Both the position numbers and the translations under genes were made by a program. 33,017 bases of DNA, taken from positions 1 through 33,017 of the forward strand of contig JAOZPP010000033.1 in assembly GCA_029932675.1 (NCBI GenBank), written 5' to 3'. The notes beneath the pieces are model-generated. The model was given only the letters and a program-made list of their open reading frames with translations, searched no databases and was not told the DNA's origin. Within the stretch, counting starts at the first letter, position 1; every line of letters begins with the position of its first letter. The stretch is from a bacterium (GTDB lineage: Bacteria; SM23-81; DAOVCL01). Positions 16,227-25,720 of the stretch are shown here, piece after piece.

Positions 16227-17039
16227 TTAAGGGTTCCTGTGGGAATTTCCTTCAGGTCTGAACTTATTTATTTCCTCTCTAAGCCTTTCTGCCTCCCTCC
16301 TTGCGGCAAGGGAAAAATCCGGACCAGAAGAGGCATAGATTATTCCGCGAGAGGAATTTATGATAACCTTTTCCTTTTGGGCATCCGCAGCAAACTTCAT
16401 TACCGAGTCGAGCCTTCCCCCTTGGGCACCAACTCCCGGAACAAGGAAGATCAATTGGGGAGCCACACTTCTTATCTGCGGTAGATACTCTGTCCTGGTG
16501 GCCCCCACTACCAGACCGCAGTTGCCCATTTTATTCCACTCCACTGCTTTCTTCGCTATCCGGAGGTAGATTGAGCCTTCCGCGGTCTGAAAATCATCCA
16601 CTGAGGGATTAGAAGTAAGGCAGAGGAGGAAACTAAAGCTCTCTTTATATTCTAAGAATGGAGATATAGCATCATATCCCATATAGGGATTAAGGGTCAC
16701 TGCATCAAATCCCATCAAATCAAAGTAAGTGCGGGCGTAAACCCGAGCCGTGTTGCCAATGTCACCACATTTAGCATCGAGGATCACGGGAATATGGGGA
16801 GGAATTAGTTTTCTGGTCTCTTCAAGGGTTTTGAATTCCTCAAGGTAAAAGGCCAAGTTGAGTTTATAGGCGCAAACTAAATCCTGAGTGGATTCTACTA
16901 TCTCCCTGTTGAAGGTCAGGATGGGTTTTTTCTCCTTGAGAAGAAACCGCGGAATCCTATCTGGGTCAGGGTCCAGACCGACACAGAGGAGTGATCTGTT
17001 TTTGTTCTGAAGAGAGGAAAATTTTTCTTTAAAATCCAT
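16227..17039 (-). CDS. pyrF: Orotidine 5'-phosphate decarboxylase (type 2)
   Basis: Converts OMP to UMP, the last step of de novo pyrimidine synthesis. The 270-residue protein has the type 2 subfamily layout: LLCVGLDPDPDRIP near the start, the catalytic DAKCGDIGNTA block (Asp-Lys-Asp array), TLNPYMGYDAISPFL, LVVGATRTEYLPQIR and FLVPGVGAQGG, where phosphate is bound. It lies 39 nt after gcvPB in the same orientation. No other pyrimidine gene is in the window, so its place here appears to be operon convenience. Confidence 0.95.
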   Translation of the reverse strand: MDFKEKFSSLQNKNRSLLCVGLDPDPDRIPRFLLKEKKPILTFNREIVESTQDLVCAYKLNLAFYLEEFKTLEETRKLIPPHIPVILDAKCGDIGNTARVYARTYFDLMGFDAVTLNPYMGYDAISPFLEYKESFSFLLCLTSNPSVDDFQTAEGSIYLRIAKKAVEWNKMGNCGLVVGATRTEYLPQIRSVAPQLIFLVPGVGAQGGRLDSVMKFAADAQKEKVIINSSRGIIYASSGPDFSLAARREAERLREEINKFRPEGNSHRNP

Positions 17040-17078
17040 ATCCCTTAAGAATCAAACGATAATGCAAAGGTGGTTTCC

Positions 17079-18524
17079 CTATCCCTTCCACCGCACATCG
17101 AGATCTTTGGCCGCCTTCCTTTCATCAAGCCTAGAGACAGGGGTCGTATGAGGAGCTGATCTTACCAACTCAGGGTCTTCCTCTACCTCTTGTGCAATTT
17201 TCTTCATCGCTTCGACGAAGCCATCCAGGCTCTCCTTGGACTCAGTCTCAGTAGGTTCAATCATTAAGGCCTCAGGGACGATGAGGGGGAAATATACTGT
17301 GGGGGCATGGAAGCCATAGTCTAAGAGCCTCTTGGCGATATCCAGGGTCTTCACCCCTTTGGCCTTCTGGCGAGAGCCGGAAAGGACGAACTCATGAAGG
17401 CAGAAACGATCGAAGGGAAGGTAATAGTAGTCCTTGAGACCCTTCATTAGATAATTGGCATTGACTATCGCCCCCTCGCTAACCTCCCTCAACCCTTTGG
17501 CCCCTAACATCCTTAGATAGATATAGGCCTTAACCATAACTCCAAAGTTACCATAGAATCCTTGCATTTTCCCGATGGAATTGGGCTGGTCGTAGTCAAA
17601 CTTATAACCCTTTTCGCCCTTCTCTACGAGGGGCACAGGGAGGAAATCGACCAGCTTTTCATTAACTCCCACCGGGCCAGATCCAGGTCCCCCACCCCCA
17701 TGAGGGGTAGAGAATGTCTTATGCAAGTTGAGGTGGACTGCATCGAATCCCAAATCACCCGGTCTGGTTATCCCCAAAAGGGCGTTCATATTAGCCCCAT
17801 CCATGTAGAGAAGAGCTCCCACCTGATGCACCAAATCAGCAATCTCCTTGATGTGGGATTCAAACAATCCCAAGGTATTAGGATTGGTGAGCATCAAAGC
17901 TGCCACATCCTTGTCCATTAGTCTCCTTAACTCCTCGAGGTTCACCAGCCCTTGGGGATCAGACTTTACCTCTACTGCCCGATATCCGGCTAAGTGGGTA
18001 GAGGCGGGGTTTGTCCCATGGGCAGAGTCAGGTATAATCACCTTCTCCCTGGGGTTTCCCCTCTTGGTATGATAGGCTCTGATCATCAGTAAGCTGGTTA
18101 ATTCCCCTTGGGCACCAGCAGCAGGTTGGAGGGTAAAGCGAACCATACCTGTTATCTCACAAAGCATTTCCTCCAGCTCATACATCAATTTCAAAGCTCC
18201 CTGAACTGTCCTTTCCGGTTGATAGGGGTGGAGGTCACGAAAGCCAGGAAGCTTGGCCAACTCCTCTCCTACCTTGGGGTTGTATTTCATCGTGCAGGAA
18301 CCAAGGGGGTAAAGGCCTTGATCAACATGGTAGTTTAATTGGGAGAGGTTAACAAAATGGCGAACAACCTCCACTTCGCTTACCTCTGGCAGTTGCGGTG
18401 GATATTCCCTGAGCACTTCCGGTGGGAGAAGCTCCTCTGGAAATAGGGGAGGCACATCGGGTTTGGGTAGGGCATATCCTACTTTCCCCCTTCCGCTAAG
18501 TTCAAAAATCAGTTTATCGGCCAT
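17079..18524 (-). CDS. gcvPB: Glycine decarboxylase (P-protein) subunit 2
   Basis: The C-terminal half of the P-protein as a separate polypeptide, 481 residues, normal for the two-subunit type. It carries the PLP site: [23 protein letters not shown] contains the Lys that forms the Schiff base and the glycine-rich loop. Other markers are [18 protein letters not shown] near residue 65, [12 protein letters not shown] and [13 protein letters not shown]. With GcvPA it decarboxylates glycine and passes the aminomethyl group to GcvH. It starts one base after the gcvPA stop (TAA-A-ATG), so translation is coupled. Confidence 0.97.
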   Translation of the reverse strand: MADKLIFELSGRGKVGYALPKPDVPPLFPEELLPPEVLREYPPQLPEVSEVEVVRHFVNLSQLNYHVDQGLYPLGSCTMKYNPKVGEELAKLPGFRDLHPYQPERTVQGALKLMYELEEMLCEITGMVRFTLQPAAGAQGELTSLLMIRAYHTKRGNPREKVIIPDSAHGTNPASTHLAGYRAVEVKSDPQGLVNLEELRRLMDKDVAALMLTNPNTLGLFESHIKEIADLVHQVGALLYMDGANMNALLGITRPGDLGFDAVHLNLHKTFSTPHGGGGPGSGPVGVNEKLVDFLPVPLVEKGEKGYKFDYDQPNSIGKMQGFYGNFGVMVKAYIYLRMLGAKGLREVSEGAIVNANYLMKGLKDYYYLPFDRFCLHEFVLSGSRQKAKGVKTLDIAKRLLDYGFHAPTVYFPLIVPEALMIEPTETESKESLDGFVEAMKKIAQEVEEDPELVRSAPHTTPVSRLDERKAAKDLDVRWKG

Positions 18525-18525
18525 T

Positions 18526-19878
18526 TTAACCTCTTCTCTTAGCTGAAGGGATTTCCTTCAAATTTTCAATGAGAAGGTCCATCTCTTCCTTGCTCCTTTT
18601 CTCTGTTGTAGCTACAAGAAAGCCATCGCCCATCCCGAACCTTCCCAAGTCCGGCCCGACAAAGATTCCCTGCTCCGCCAAGAAGTCAATCACCTCTTTG
18701 GCCGAGAGGGGGGGGACAACGGCAAACTCCTTGAAAAAGGGCGATGGGTATCTCAGTTTAAATCCATCTATCTCGCATAAATGTCTCTGCAGGTAATGGC
18801 ATTTCTGAAGGCAGAGAAGGGCCAGATCCCTTATCCCTTGGCGGCCGAGCAAGGTCAGGAAGACGGTGGCGGCCAATGCATTTAAGGCCTGGTTTGTGCA
18901 TATGTTGGAGGTGGCCTTCTCCCTTCTAATGTGCTGCTCCCTGGTCTGCAGAATGAGAACGAAGCCTCTTCTCCCTTGGCTGTCCACAGTTGCTCCCACC
19001 AGCCTGCCTGGCAACTTCCGCATAAATTCCTTCCTGCAGGCAAAAAAACCCAGATATGGGCCGCCGAAACAGGTAGGGTTCCCCAAGGCTTGGCCCTCCC
19101 CCACGGCGATATCTGCCCCGTAGTCACCCGGTGGTTTGAGGATACCTAAAGAGATAGGATCTACCACCATTACCAAGAGGGCCCCCACCCGGTGCACTAA
19201 CTCGCCTACCTGATTGAGGTTCTCCACCACTCCCAGGAAGTTTGGATTCTGGATGATCACCGATGCTACCCTCTCATCGAGCATCCCCGCAAGCTTATCC
19301 CAGTCTGTCCCTCCCTTCTTCAACGGTATCCTCTTCACCCTGAGGTTTAAACCGCTGGTATAGGTGGTCAAGACTTGAAAATGAGCCGGATTGAGCGCTT
19401 CGGAGACTAAAATGGTCTCCCTTCCGGTGATGGAATAGGACATAAGCGCTGCCTCTGCCGTTGCTGAGGCCCCATCATACATGGAAGCATTGGCCACATC
19501 CATTCCAGTAAGTTCACAGATCAAGCTCTGATATTCATAGATGGCCTGGAGAGTCCCTTGGCTTACCTCGGCCTGATAAGGAGTATAGGCTGTATAGTAT
19601 TCGCTCCTTTCGATAATGGAGGAGACAGCGGCTGGAACCCAATGGTCGTAGGAACCTCCCCCTAAAAAGCAGATGTGGTGAGCGAGGTCGTGATTCTCCT
19701 CGGATAGCCTGAGCATGAGCCGGGAGATCTCTATCTCGGAGAGGGGAGGGGGAAGATCAAGGGGCTTCCTTAACCTGAACTGGGGGGGAATGGAGGAGAC
19801 AAGATCAACAAAGCTCTCCACGCCGATGGAGGAAAGCATCTCCCTTCTCTCCTCAGCTGATATCGGTATCCAGCACAT
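18526..19878 (-). CDS. gcvPA: Glycine decarboxylase (P-protein) subunit 1
   Basis: The 450-residue N-terminal-type P-protein subunit. It shows the expected [60 protein letters not shown] and [17 protein letters not shown], and the glycine-rich [21 protein letters not shown]. As expected for this half, no Schiff-base Lys is seen; that lies in GcvPB. The ATG is 2 nt after the gcvH stop, with GGAGGG before it. Order gcvH-gcvPA-gcvPB is common, but gcvT (aminomethyltransferase) and lpd are not in this window and must lie elsewhere if the system works. Confidence 0.97.
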   Translation of the reverse strand: MCWIPISAEERREMLSSIGVESFVDLVSSIPPQFRLRKPLDLPPPLSEIEISRLMLRLSEENHDLAHHICFLGGGSYDHWVPAAVSSIIERSEYYTAYTPYQAEVSQGTLQAIYEYQSLICELTGMDVANASMYDGASATAEAALMSYSITGRETILVSEALNPAHFQVLTTYTSGLNLRVKRIPLKKGGTDWDKLAGMLDERVASVIIQNPNFLGVVENLNQVGELVHRVGALLVMVVDPISLGILKPPGDYGADIAVGEGQALGNPTCFGGPYLGFFACRKEFMRKLPGRLVGATVDSQGRRGFVLILQTREQHIRREKATSNICTNQALNALAATVFLTLLGRQGIRDLALLCLQKCHYLQRHLCEIDGFKLRYPSPFFKEFAVVPPLSAKEVIDFLAEQGIFVGPDLGRFGMGDGFLVATTEKRSKEEMDLLIENLKEIPSAKRRG

Positions 19879-19880
19879 CC

Positions 19881-20270
19881 TTAGTGACCCTCCTCTTCCT
19901 CTATTAACTTCTCATAATCGGCAGGGGAAAGGAGGTTCTCCAGCTCGCTGGGGTCCTCTATCCGTAGTTTTATTATCCATCCTTCCCCATAGGGATCGGA
20001 ATTGATCAGCTCCGGTTTATCCGTCAACTGAGAATTGACCTCCAGTACCTCTCCCGATACTGGGGCATAGAGCTCCGAGACGGCCTTCACCGCCTCAATC
20101 GTAGCAAATGGCTTCATCTGTTCCACCTTCTTACCCTTCGTCGGCAGTTCTACAAAGACAATATCGCCAAGTTCACCCTGGGCGTAATCGGTTATCCCCA
20201 CCGTGCCCTGATCACCGTTCACCTTTATCCATTCGTGCTTTTTGGTGTACCTTAGGTCATCTGGGACCAT
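19881..20270 (-). CDS. gcvH: Glycine cleavage system H protein (lipoyl carrier)
   Basis: This 129-residue lipoyl-domain protein shuttles the aminomethyl group between P-, T- and L-proteins. The lipoylated Lys is K62 in TIEAVKAVSELYAPVSGEV; the domain begins with LRYTKKHEWIKV and YAQGELGDIVFVELP. AAGGAGGAG lies directly before the ATG. It is the first gene of its unit, with a promoter-like sequence about 30 nt upstream. That short leader leaves no room for a glycine riboswitch. Confidence 0.97.
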   Translation of the reverse strand: MVPDDLRYTKKHEWIKVNGDQGTVGITDYAQGELGDIVFVELPTKGKKVEQMKPFATIEAVKAVSELYAPVSGEVLEVNSQLTDKPELINSDPYGEGWIIKLRIEDPSELENLLSPADYEKLIEEEEGH

Positions 20271-20300
20271 CTCTCCTCCTTAGCTTATACAGTTGCCCTC

Positions 20301-20328
20301 AATATAAGATGATCGATCTTTAATTCAA
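20301..20328 (-). promoter_or_regulatory. Possible sigma-70 promoter for the gcv operon
   Basis: On the - strand TTGAAT (20328-20323) is followed after 16 nt by TATATT (20306-20301). It fits between the terminator-like hairpin of the radical SAM gene and gcvH, with a leader of about 24 nt. Confidence 0.4.
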
Positions 20329-20351
20329 GCTTTTTATTCCCCCTAAAAGAT

Positions 20352-20365
20352 GGTGGCTTTCCACC
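20352..20365 (-). terminator. Hairpin terminator after the radical SAM gene
   Basis: GGTGG-AAAG-CCACC (5-bp GC stem, tetraloop), read on the - strand, comes directly after the stop of the radical SAM gene and is followed by ATCTTTTA. Short, but well placed before the gcv promoter. Confidence 0.5.
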
Positions 20366-20366
20366 T

Positions 20367-21062
20367 CTATGTCCCTCGCACCTCCACCCTATCTACATAG
20401 GACCGCATAACCTCGGCAAATCCCCTCAACCTATCGGCCGGATAGGGCCTGAGTCGGGAAAGGGAAGGGTCCAAGGTGGTACCCGGCCTGAACTGCTGGA
20501 GAACATAGAGTCGACCCCCTTTGACCAATTCCCCTATCCCCTTTAGGTCACCCTCATCTACAAATCCCGGGACAAAGGTCGTGCGCAGCTCATATTCCAC
20601 CCCTGAATCAATTAAGAGGGCTATGCTCTTCTCTATCCTTCTCAGGTCAACCTGAAGGCCAGAGGCCAGGGAGTAACGTTTAGGGGAAGATTTAATGTCC
20701 AAGGCGATATAGTCCACAGCCCTTTTCTCAATAAGCTCCTCTACCCTCTGGGGAAGGTAGCCATTTGTATCCACCTTCACCTTCAACCTTAGCCCCTTTA
20801 GCCGCCGACAGAAGGAAACCAATTCCTCCTCTATAGTAGGTTCCCCTCCGGTGATACAGACACCATCGATGAAACCTTTCCTTTGGCTTAGTCTTTTGAT
20901 AAGCTCTTCCTCAGGAATGGTTGGGATCCTTTGGTAGTCGAGCACAAGGTCTCGGTTCTGGCAGAAGGGGCAACGGAAGTTGCAACCACCAGTAAATAGG
21001 GTGGTAACAATCCTCCTCGGAAAATCAACAGTCGAGACCCCTTGTATGCCCTTGATCTTCAA
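20367..21062 (-). CDS. NrdG2-type radical SAM protein (anaerobic RNR-activating-like)
   Basis: This 231-residue radical SAM protein has the CxxxCxxC cluster motif in FTGGCNFRCPFCQNRDLV (Cys 27, 31 and 34), binding a [4Fe-4S] cluster that cleaves S-adenosylmethionine. VCITGGEPTIEEELVSF is the SAM-binding GGEP motif. Sequence and length fit the family named anaerobic ribonucleoside-triphosphate reductase activating protein, NrdG2 branch (TIGR02495). No nrdD is nearby, so its glycyl-radical partner, if any, is elsewhere. The start is TTG at 21062, giving the family's usual MKIKGIQ start; no clear Shine-Dalgarno precedes it. It follows citF by 68 nt and may be co-transcribed with the citrate-lyase block. 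Confidence 0.85.
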   Translation of the reverse strand: MKIKGIQGVSTVDFPRRIVTTLFTGGCNFRCPFCQNRDLVLDYQRIPTIPEEELIKRLSQRKGFIDGVCITGGEPTIEEELVSFCRRLKGLRLKVKVDTNGYLPQRVEELIEKRAVDYIALDIKSSPKRYSLASGLQVDLRRIEKSIALLIDSGVEYELRTTFVPGFVDEGDLKGIGELVKGGRLYVLQQFRPGTTLDPSLSRLRPYPADRLRGFAEVMRSYVDRVEVRGT

Positions 21063-21130
21063 TTCAGAGTCTTTGATCGCTTCATTCAGGGGGAAACTAT
21101 CTCATAAATAACCCTCTGTGGGAATCCGAA

Positions 21131-22681
21131 TCAATCTATCTTCATCTTCACCACATCGATTACCGTCCCATCGACCCATTGAACAGCAGCCACTACCCTA
21201 TTTTTATCAACCTTTGGGGGAACCGGTGGCCCCCCGCAGATCTTTTCCACTTCTTCCTTTATCTCCTCAATGGGTCTAATGGGGAGTGAAGAACCCCGCA
21301 CCGCCTCCAATAGGTCCTCCCGGCGTGGGTTGATGGCAATGCCCCTCTCCGTGACCACTACATCGATTAGTTCCCCGGGGCCACAGAGGGTGGTTACCCG
21401 ATCAACGATAATTGGGATTCGGCCGCGAAAGGAGGGCACTGCCAGGATGGTGCACTTGGAGAAGAGGCAATCTTGCCACCCCCCAATGCCGTGGAGCAAT
21501 ACCCCGTCGGAGTGGGTAACCACATTGGCATTAAAGTTCGTATCCACCTCTGTTGCCCCGAGGACCACCACATCCACCATCGAGGCAAAGTGACCCTTCC
21601 CGTGGTAGCTATAACTGGTAAAGGGGCTTGTCCAGACATGATTAGGGTTATCCCTCATCGACCTCACCCCATCCAAGTCAAAAGTCTGTCCATCGAGTAT
21701 GGCTCCAGTGAGGCCCTTTTCCAATAATTCCACTAAGTACTTGGTGCTCCCCCCCCTTACCCATCCAGCCTTAACTCCAGCCTCTTGCATCATCCGCTTC
21801 AAGTAGACGACAAAAGCCAGGGAGGTTCCCCCGGCCCCGGCCTGGAAGGAGAAACCATCCTTCATAATCCCCGTCTCCTTGATGAAACGGGCGGTTAGCT
21901 CAGCAATGAGGAGCCGGGCAGGGCTTCTGGTTACCTTTGTTGTTCCGGAGATGATCTTTGAGGGATCACCGATCTCGTCCATCACCACCACATAATCCAC
22001 ATAGTTTCCCTGAATCTGCCAAGGAATACAGGGAAAAGGGACTAGGTTATCGGTGACCACAATCACCTTGTCAGCATACTGGGAGTCAGCAAGGGCAAAC
22101 ATGAGGGACCCACAGGCAGATTTCCCATATAGGGCATTAGCGTTACCAAACGGATCCGCAGTGGGGGCAGCAATTACTGCTATATCTATATGAACTTCCC
22201 CATCCTGCACGGCCCGGTACCTTCCCCCATGGGAACGGAGGACCCCTTGCCCCTTCATCTTACCCCTGGTGCAGAACTCTCCCAGTGGACCATTCATACT
22301 CCCCTCGATGTGATGCACCACTCCGCTCTCCAGGTGTTTGATAATTGGGGCATGACAGGGAAAGGAGGCACTGGGAAACCATCTTATATCCTTTACCCCC
22401 ATATCGGCAATGGTGTCAAAGAGTTGGTTGGTTAGCTTGTCCCCATCACGGAAATGGTGATGGGTAGAAATGGTCATTCCGTCCCTGAGGCCAGCAAGCT
22501 TTAAGGCTTGTCGGAGGGTAGGAATCACCTTGTCGCCATCGGTTGGATAGTTGGCACAACTGACCACTGGAGGAGCTGCCTTTCTTCCCCGCGGGATATG
22601 TTTACCCACTCCTTGGTAGGGGATGATTGGGTGGTTATTTATCTCGTCGGGCACCCATCTGCCCGCAGCGTTAACTTTCAT
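21131..22681 (-). CDS. citF: Citrate lyase alpha subunit (CitF family)
   Basis: The acyl-ACP transferase subunit of a citrate-lyase-type complex: it exchanges acetyl on the acyl carrier for citrate, giving citryl-ACP and acetate. The 516 residues match the family length. Visible features are NNHPIIPYQGVGKHIPRGRK, ISTHHHFRDGDKLTNQLF, AGGTSLAFVVYLKRMM, VVTHSDGVLLHGIGGWQDCLF and VTTLCGPGELIDVVVTERGIAINPRR. The open frame reaches 22729, but ATG 22681 is preferred: GGAAGGGAAGAG is in front and the alignable protein begins there. It then overlaps the end of the citD-citE gene by 11 nt. Citramalate lyase alpha subunits look alike, so the substrate is not fixed. citC, citG and citX are not in the window. 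Confidence 0.92.
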   Translation of the reverse strand: MKVNAAGRWVPDEINNHPIIPYQGVGKHIPRGRKAAPPVVSCANYPTDGDKVIPTLRQALKLAGLRDGMTISTHHHFRDGDKLTNQLFDTIADMGVKDIRWFPSASFPCHAPIIKHLESGVVHHIEGSMNGPLGEFCTRGKMKGQGVLRSHGGRYRAVQDGEVHIDIAVIAAPTADPFGNANALYGKSACGSLMFALADSQYADKVIVVTDNLVPFPCIPWQIQGNYVDYVVVMDEIGDPSKIISGTTKVTRSPARLLIAELTARFIKETGIMKDGFSFQAGAGGTSLAFVVYLKRMMQEAGVKAGWVRGGSTKYLVELLEKGLTGAILDGQTFDLDGVRSMRDNPNHVWTSPFTSYSYHGKGHFASMVDVVVLGATEVDTNFNANVVTHSDGVLLHGIGGWQDCLFSKCTILAVPSFRGRIPIIVDRVTTLCGPGELIDVVVTERGIAINPRREDLLEAVRGSSLPIRPIEEIKEEVEKICGGPPVPPKVDKNRVVAAVQWVDGTVIDVVKMKID

Positions 22682-23888
22682 CTTCTCTTCCCTTCCAATC
22701 TGCGGAAAGCTGTCCGTTGAGCATGGCAAGTTTCAATATCCTTTCCGCCCGTTTAACCACCGGGGGGTCGATCATCTTATTCCCTAAGGCCACCACGCCT
22801 TTCCCTTCCTGCTGGGCTTTGGCCAACGCCATGCTTACCCGCTTAGCCCACTCGATCTCCCTCTCGGTGGGAGCGAAACCTTGGTGGATAATCCTGATCT
22901 GGCTGGGGTGAATACAGCCTTTCCCCTCGAAGCCAAGGGCCTTTGCCTCCCGCACGCTCTCCTGGAGGCCCTCCTCATCTGCCAGATCTGAGTAGACGCT
23001 GTCGATGGGCTGAATCCCTGCGGCACGGGCGGCAAGGACAACTGTCTGGCGGGCCAAGCGGCTCTCCTCCCCGGCCTTTGTGCGTTCGGTCCCAATATCG
23101 GCGGTGAAGTCCTCCAAGCCTATGGTAAGGGCTACCACCCGAGGGGAGGAAGTGGCAATCCTATAGGCATTGATCACCCCCAAGGCGGTCTCTATTATGG
23201 GCATTAGGTAGATCTCTCCTTTAACTTTGTATTCTTTTTGCAAGGATTGCACCTTGGCATCCACTTCTTGGACTGTTCTTTCGTCCTCGCATTTGGGGAT
23301 GAGGATGGTATGTACCCCATGGGGGACGACGAACTCCAGGTCCGCCAAACCCATAGGTAGTTGGTTTATGCGCACCATTCGTTCTGCGCCGCGGAAGTCC
23401 ACCTCCCGCAAGGCATTACGCACCATAAAGCGGGCCGATCCCTTCTCCCCCGGAGCTACGCTATCCTCCAAGTCGAGGATGATTCCGTCAGGTTGGTAGA
23501 GGCCGGAATTGATGATCAGCCTTGGTTGATCCCCGGGGACATAGAGCCGACTCCGCCGAAAGCGGTCACGTTCTACTCCGTAGAGGTTTTCGGATAGGAC
23601 TTCCCCGAGAAACTCCTTCTTTAATGAAGGAAGGCACTTCTTGACTGCCGATTCTATCCTTGCCTTCAAGGCAAAGGGGAGCGCACCCTCATCCTCTATC
23701 TCCAGGGAGGCATTTTCGATATCAAAGAACTCCATCATCTCCTTAGCCAAGCCTCTAATGGAATCCCCATACATTGACCCTACTTTGCTTTTTAGCTTGA
23801 GGCTAATCCCCCCCCTGGGGAGGAGTTCTAACCTCACCCAACAGTCAGATGACTCTCCTTTCTTTCCCACCTCAGCGTTAACCACCAT
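22671..23888 (-). CDS. Fused citrate lyase acyl carrier protein (CitD) and beta subunit (CitE)
   Basis: One 405-residue chain joins two subunits that are normally separate. Residues about 1-100 are CitD-like: GKKGESSDCWVRLELLP, where Ser 13/14 is the expected site of the phosphoribosyl-dephospho-CoA group, then YGDSIRGLAKEMMEFF and GALPFALKARIESAVKK. Residues about 108-405 are CitE/HpcH-like: RSRLYVPGDQP, GIILDLEDSVAPGEK, MVRINQL, PIIETALGVINA and GFEGKGCIHPSQI, with the acidic metal ligands in place. The beta part cleaves citryl-ACP to oxaloacetate and acetyl-ACP. Having carrier and lyase in one chain sets them at 1:1. It starts 2 nt after the dehydratase stop and overlaps citF by 11 nt. The same design would suit citramalate lyase. 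Confidence 0.88.
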   Translation of the reverse strand: MVVNAEVGKKGESSDCWVRLELLPRGGISLKLKSKVGSMYGDSIRGLAKEMMEFFDIENASLEIEDEGALPFALKARIESAVKKCLPSLKKEFLGEVLSENLYGVERDRFRRSRLYVPGDQPRLIINSGLYQPDGIILDLEDSVAPGEKGSARFMVRNALREVDFRGAERMVRINQLPMGLADLEFVVPHGVHTILIPKCEDERTVQEVDAKVQSLQKEYKVKGEIYLMPIIETALGVINAYRIATSSPRVVALTIGLEDFTADIGTERTKAGEESRLARQTVVLAARAAGIQPIDSVYSDLADEEGLQESVREAKALGFEGKGCIHPSQIRIIHQGFAPTEREIEWAKRVSMALAKAQQEGKGVVALGNKMIDPPVVKRAERILKLAMLNGQLSADWKGREDES

Positions 23889-23890
23889 AG

Positions 23891-25720
23891 CTATCCCCCC
23901 CGTTCAAGCAAACCTCCTTTCTGATAGATCTCCAGTTGGACCTTAGAGAAAGGTTGACCGAAGAGCACCTCTCCACTGGATAATTTCTCAATCCTACCGG
24001 TGAGGAAATCAACCTCAACTTCATCCCCTGAATGGAGGTTAAGTCTCTCTATCTCACCGGCTTCCATAATGGGAAAACCAACGTTTATAGCATTTCTTTC
24101 GTAGATGCTGGCAAAGGACTTGGCGATGATCATCCCTATCCCCAGGGCCCGGAAGCAATCCACTGCCTGCTGGCGAGATGAGCCTCGACCAAAGTTTTGC
24201 CCAGCAACGATTATATCCCCAGGTTTTGCTTTTTGAGGGAAATCCTTCCACCCACTTAGGTTGCTAAAAGCGAACCTTCCCATCTGCTCAAACTCGGTAA
24301 TAGCCAAGTAGCGGTTATGGTAGATCATATCGGTATCTATATCATCCCCTTTTATGACCCAAACCCTTCCCCTCACCACCGTTGGCCTCTGCGGGCTAAT
24401 AGCCACCCCCTGCGGCTTCCCCCTCTTTATCCCTGTCTTCTGCAAGGGGAGCCGCGGCACGAAAACAGCCGGCCTCTCCGGGATCTTATCTGCTGTAGTT
24501 ATCTGCCCAGCAACCGCAGAGGCGGCAGCAGTGGCCGGTGAGGCAAGGTAGACCTCACCCAAACCCTGCTTACCCGGAAAGTTACGATTACCGGTGCTCA
24601 CCGTCACCTCGCCTGGACCGTTCTGTCCAATCTGTCCAGCCGCACAACCGGCGCAGCCAGCATTGCCCACCAGGGCCCCTGCCTCCTTGAAGAGGGAAAG
24701 CAACCCTTCTCTAAGGCAACGTTGCCAGCAACGGTCCGTGGAAGGGACGATCTTTAGTACTACCCCGGGAGCGACCTTCTTCCCTTGCAAGATCTTGGCG
24801 ACGGCCAATAAGTCCTCGTATCTCCCATTTGTGCAAGAACCAATGAATACAGAGTCGATCTTTTTACCTCTTACCGCTGCCACCGGCACCACATCCTCGG
24901 GATGGCCTGGGCGGGAGATGAGGGGGGGGAGATCCTCTATCCCTATCTCCAAACCCTTTAGGTAGTCCGCATCATCATCGGCAGAGAGCTGATGAGGTAT
25001 CTTCCCCCTTAACTTCCTGTAGTGGTCCTCCACCGCTATGTTCGGTGGGAAGAGAATACATATTCCCCCCATCTCCGTGGCCATTGAGGCAATGGTGACC
25101 CGCGAGGAGAGGGAAAGCCCCTTCACCCATTCCCCATAGAGCTCAACGGCAAAGCCTAACAGGCCGGATGCGCCCAACTCCCTAAGCATAGCCAGAACAA
25201 CATCCTTTGCGCTGGCTAAACTGGAGGGTTTGCCCTGGAGGGTAATCTTCATCGTGGGAGGAACCTTGAACCAGATCTCCCCGTGGGCAAAGGTATAGGC
25301 GATGTCCTTGTCTCCCATACCCTGTCCGAAAGCGCCCACTGCCCCCACTATATTGGCATGGGAGTCCGTGCTCACCAGCGTCTCCCCTGGGCCAACGAAC
25401 CCTTCGTCTATGGCCAGATGGGTGCCAATGCCGGCATTAATATCATAAACCCTTATTCCGTTTTCCCTGGCGAAGATTCGGCAAAGCTGCTGGTTTGCAG
25501 CATAAGATTGATCTGATCCCCCCGGGTTGCAATCAAATGTAAAGAAGGTCTTTCCAGGATCTTGAATGGAAAGGTTGTGTTTCTTTATATTCTTCACCAC
25601 ATTGGCCCCACCGAAATCGCGAGCAATCCGGGCATCGATGCGCAGATCCACCACATCCCCAGGCTTCACTGGTCCATCAGTATGGTTTTCGATGATCTTT
25701 TCGATTATAGTCTTTCCCAT
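23891..25720 (-). CDS. Aconitase-superfamily (LeuC-LeuD fused) hydro-lyase
   Basis: This 609-residue chain joins a LeuC-like large domain (1-about 425) and a LeuD-like swivel domain (about 448-600) in one protein. The [4Fe-4S] ligands are Cys 296 (GSCTNGR), 356 and 359 (GNAGCAGCAAG). D119-S120-H121 is the active-site DSH, and the swivel domain has DIDTDMIYHNRYL and GQNFGRGSSRQQAVDCFRALG. The aconitase Asp-His pair reads D63-Cys64 (TFDCNPGG), so the catalytic His is replaced. Relatives hydrate or dehydrate citrate/isocitrate, isopropylmalate, homoaconitate, citramalate/mesaconate or dimethylmalate. Next to citrate-lyase genes, an aconitase or mesaconase-like role is likely; leucine synthesis is unlikely because no leuA or leuB is near. 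It directly abuts the HD gene (TAA-ATG). Confidence 0.88.
   Translation of the reverse strand: MGKTIIEKIIENHTDGPVKPGDVVDLRIDARIARDFGGANVVKNIKKHNLSIQDPGKTFFTFDCNPGGSDQSYAANQQLCRIFARENGIRVYDINAGIGTHLAIDEGFVGPGETLVSTDSHANIVGAVGAFGQGMGDKDIAYTFAHGEIWFKVPPTMKITLQGKPSSLASAKDVVLAMLRELGASGLLGFAVELYGEWVKGLSLSSRVTIASMATEMGGICILFPPNIAVEDHYRKLRGKIPHQLSADDDADYLKGLEIGIEDLPPLISRPGHPEDVVPVAAVRGKKIDSVFIGSCTNGRYEDLLAVAKILQGKKVAPGVVLKIVPSTDRCWQRCLREGLLSLFKEAGALVGNAGCAGCAAGQIGQNGPGEVTVSTGNRNFPGKQGLGEVYLASPATAAASAVAGQITTADKIPERPAVFVPRLPLQKTGIKRGKPQGVAISPQRPTVVRGRVWVIKGDDIDTDMIYHNRYLAITEFEQMGRFAFSNLSGWKDFPQKAKPGDIIVAGQNFGRGSSRQQAVDCFRALGIGMIIAKSFASIYERNAINVGFPIMEAGEIERLNLHSGDEVEVDFLTGRIEKLSSGEVLFGQPFSKVQLEIYQKGGLLERGG

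Noticed and set aside
20271-20366. Glycine riboswitch upstream of gcvH
   Set aside because: Only 96 nt separate it from the previous gene, most of which is terminator and promoter; no paired-aptamer structure can fit.
22546-22565. TTGGCAC-type sequence as a sigma-54 promoter
   Set aside because: It lies inside citF on the wrong strand and has no TTGC at the -12 position.
22682-22729. N-terminal extension of citF to 22729
   Set aside because: It lies inside the CitD-CitE gene and lacks a ribosome site; ATG 22681 has one and gives the family N-terminus.
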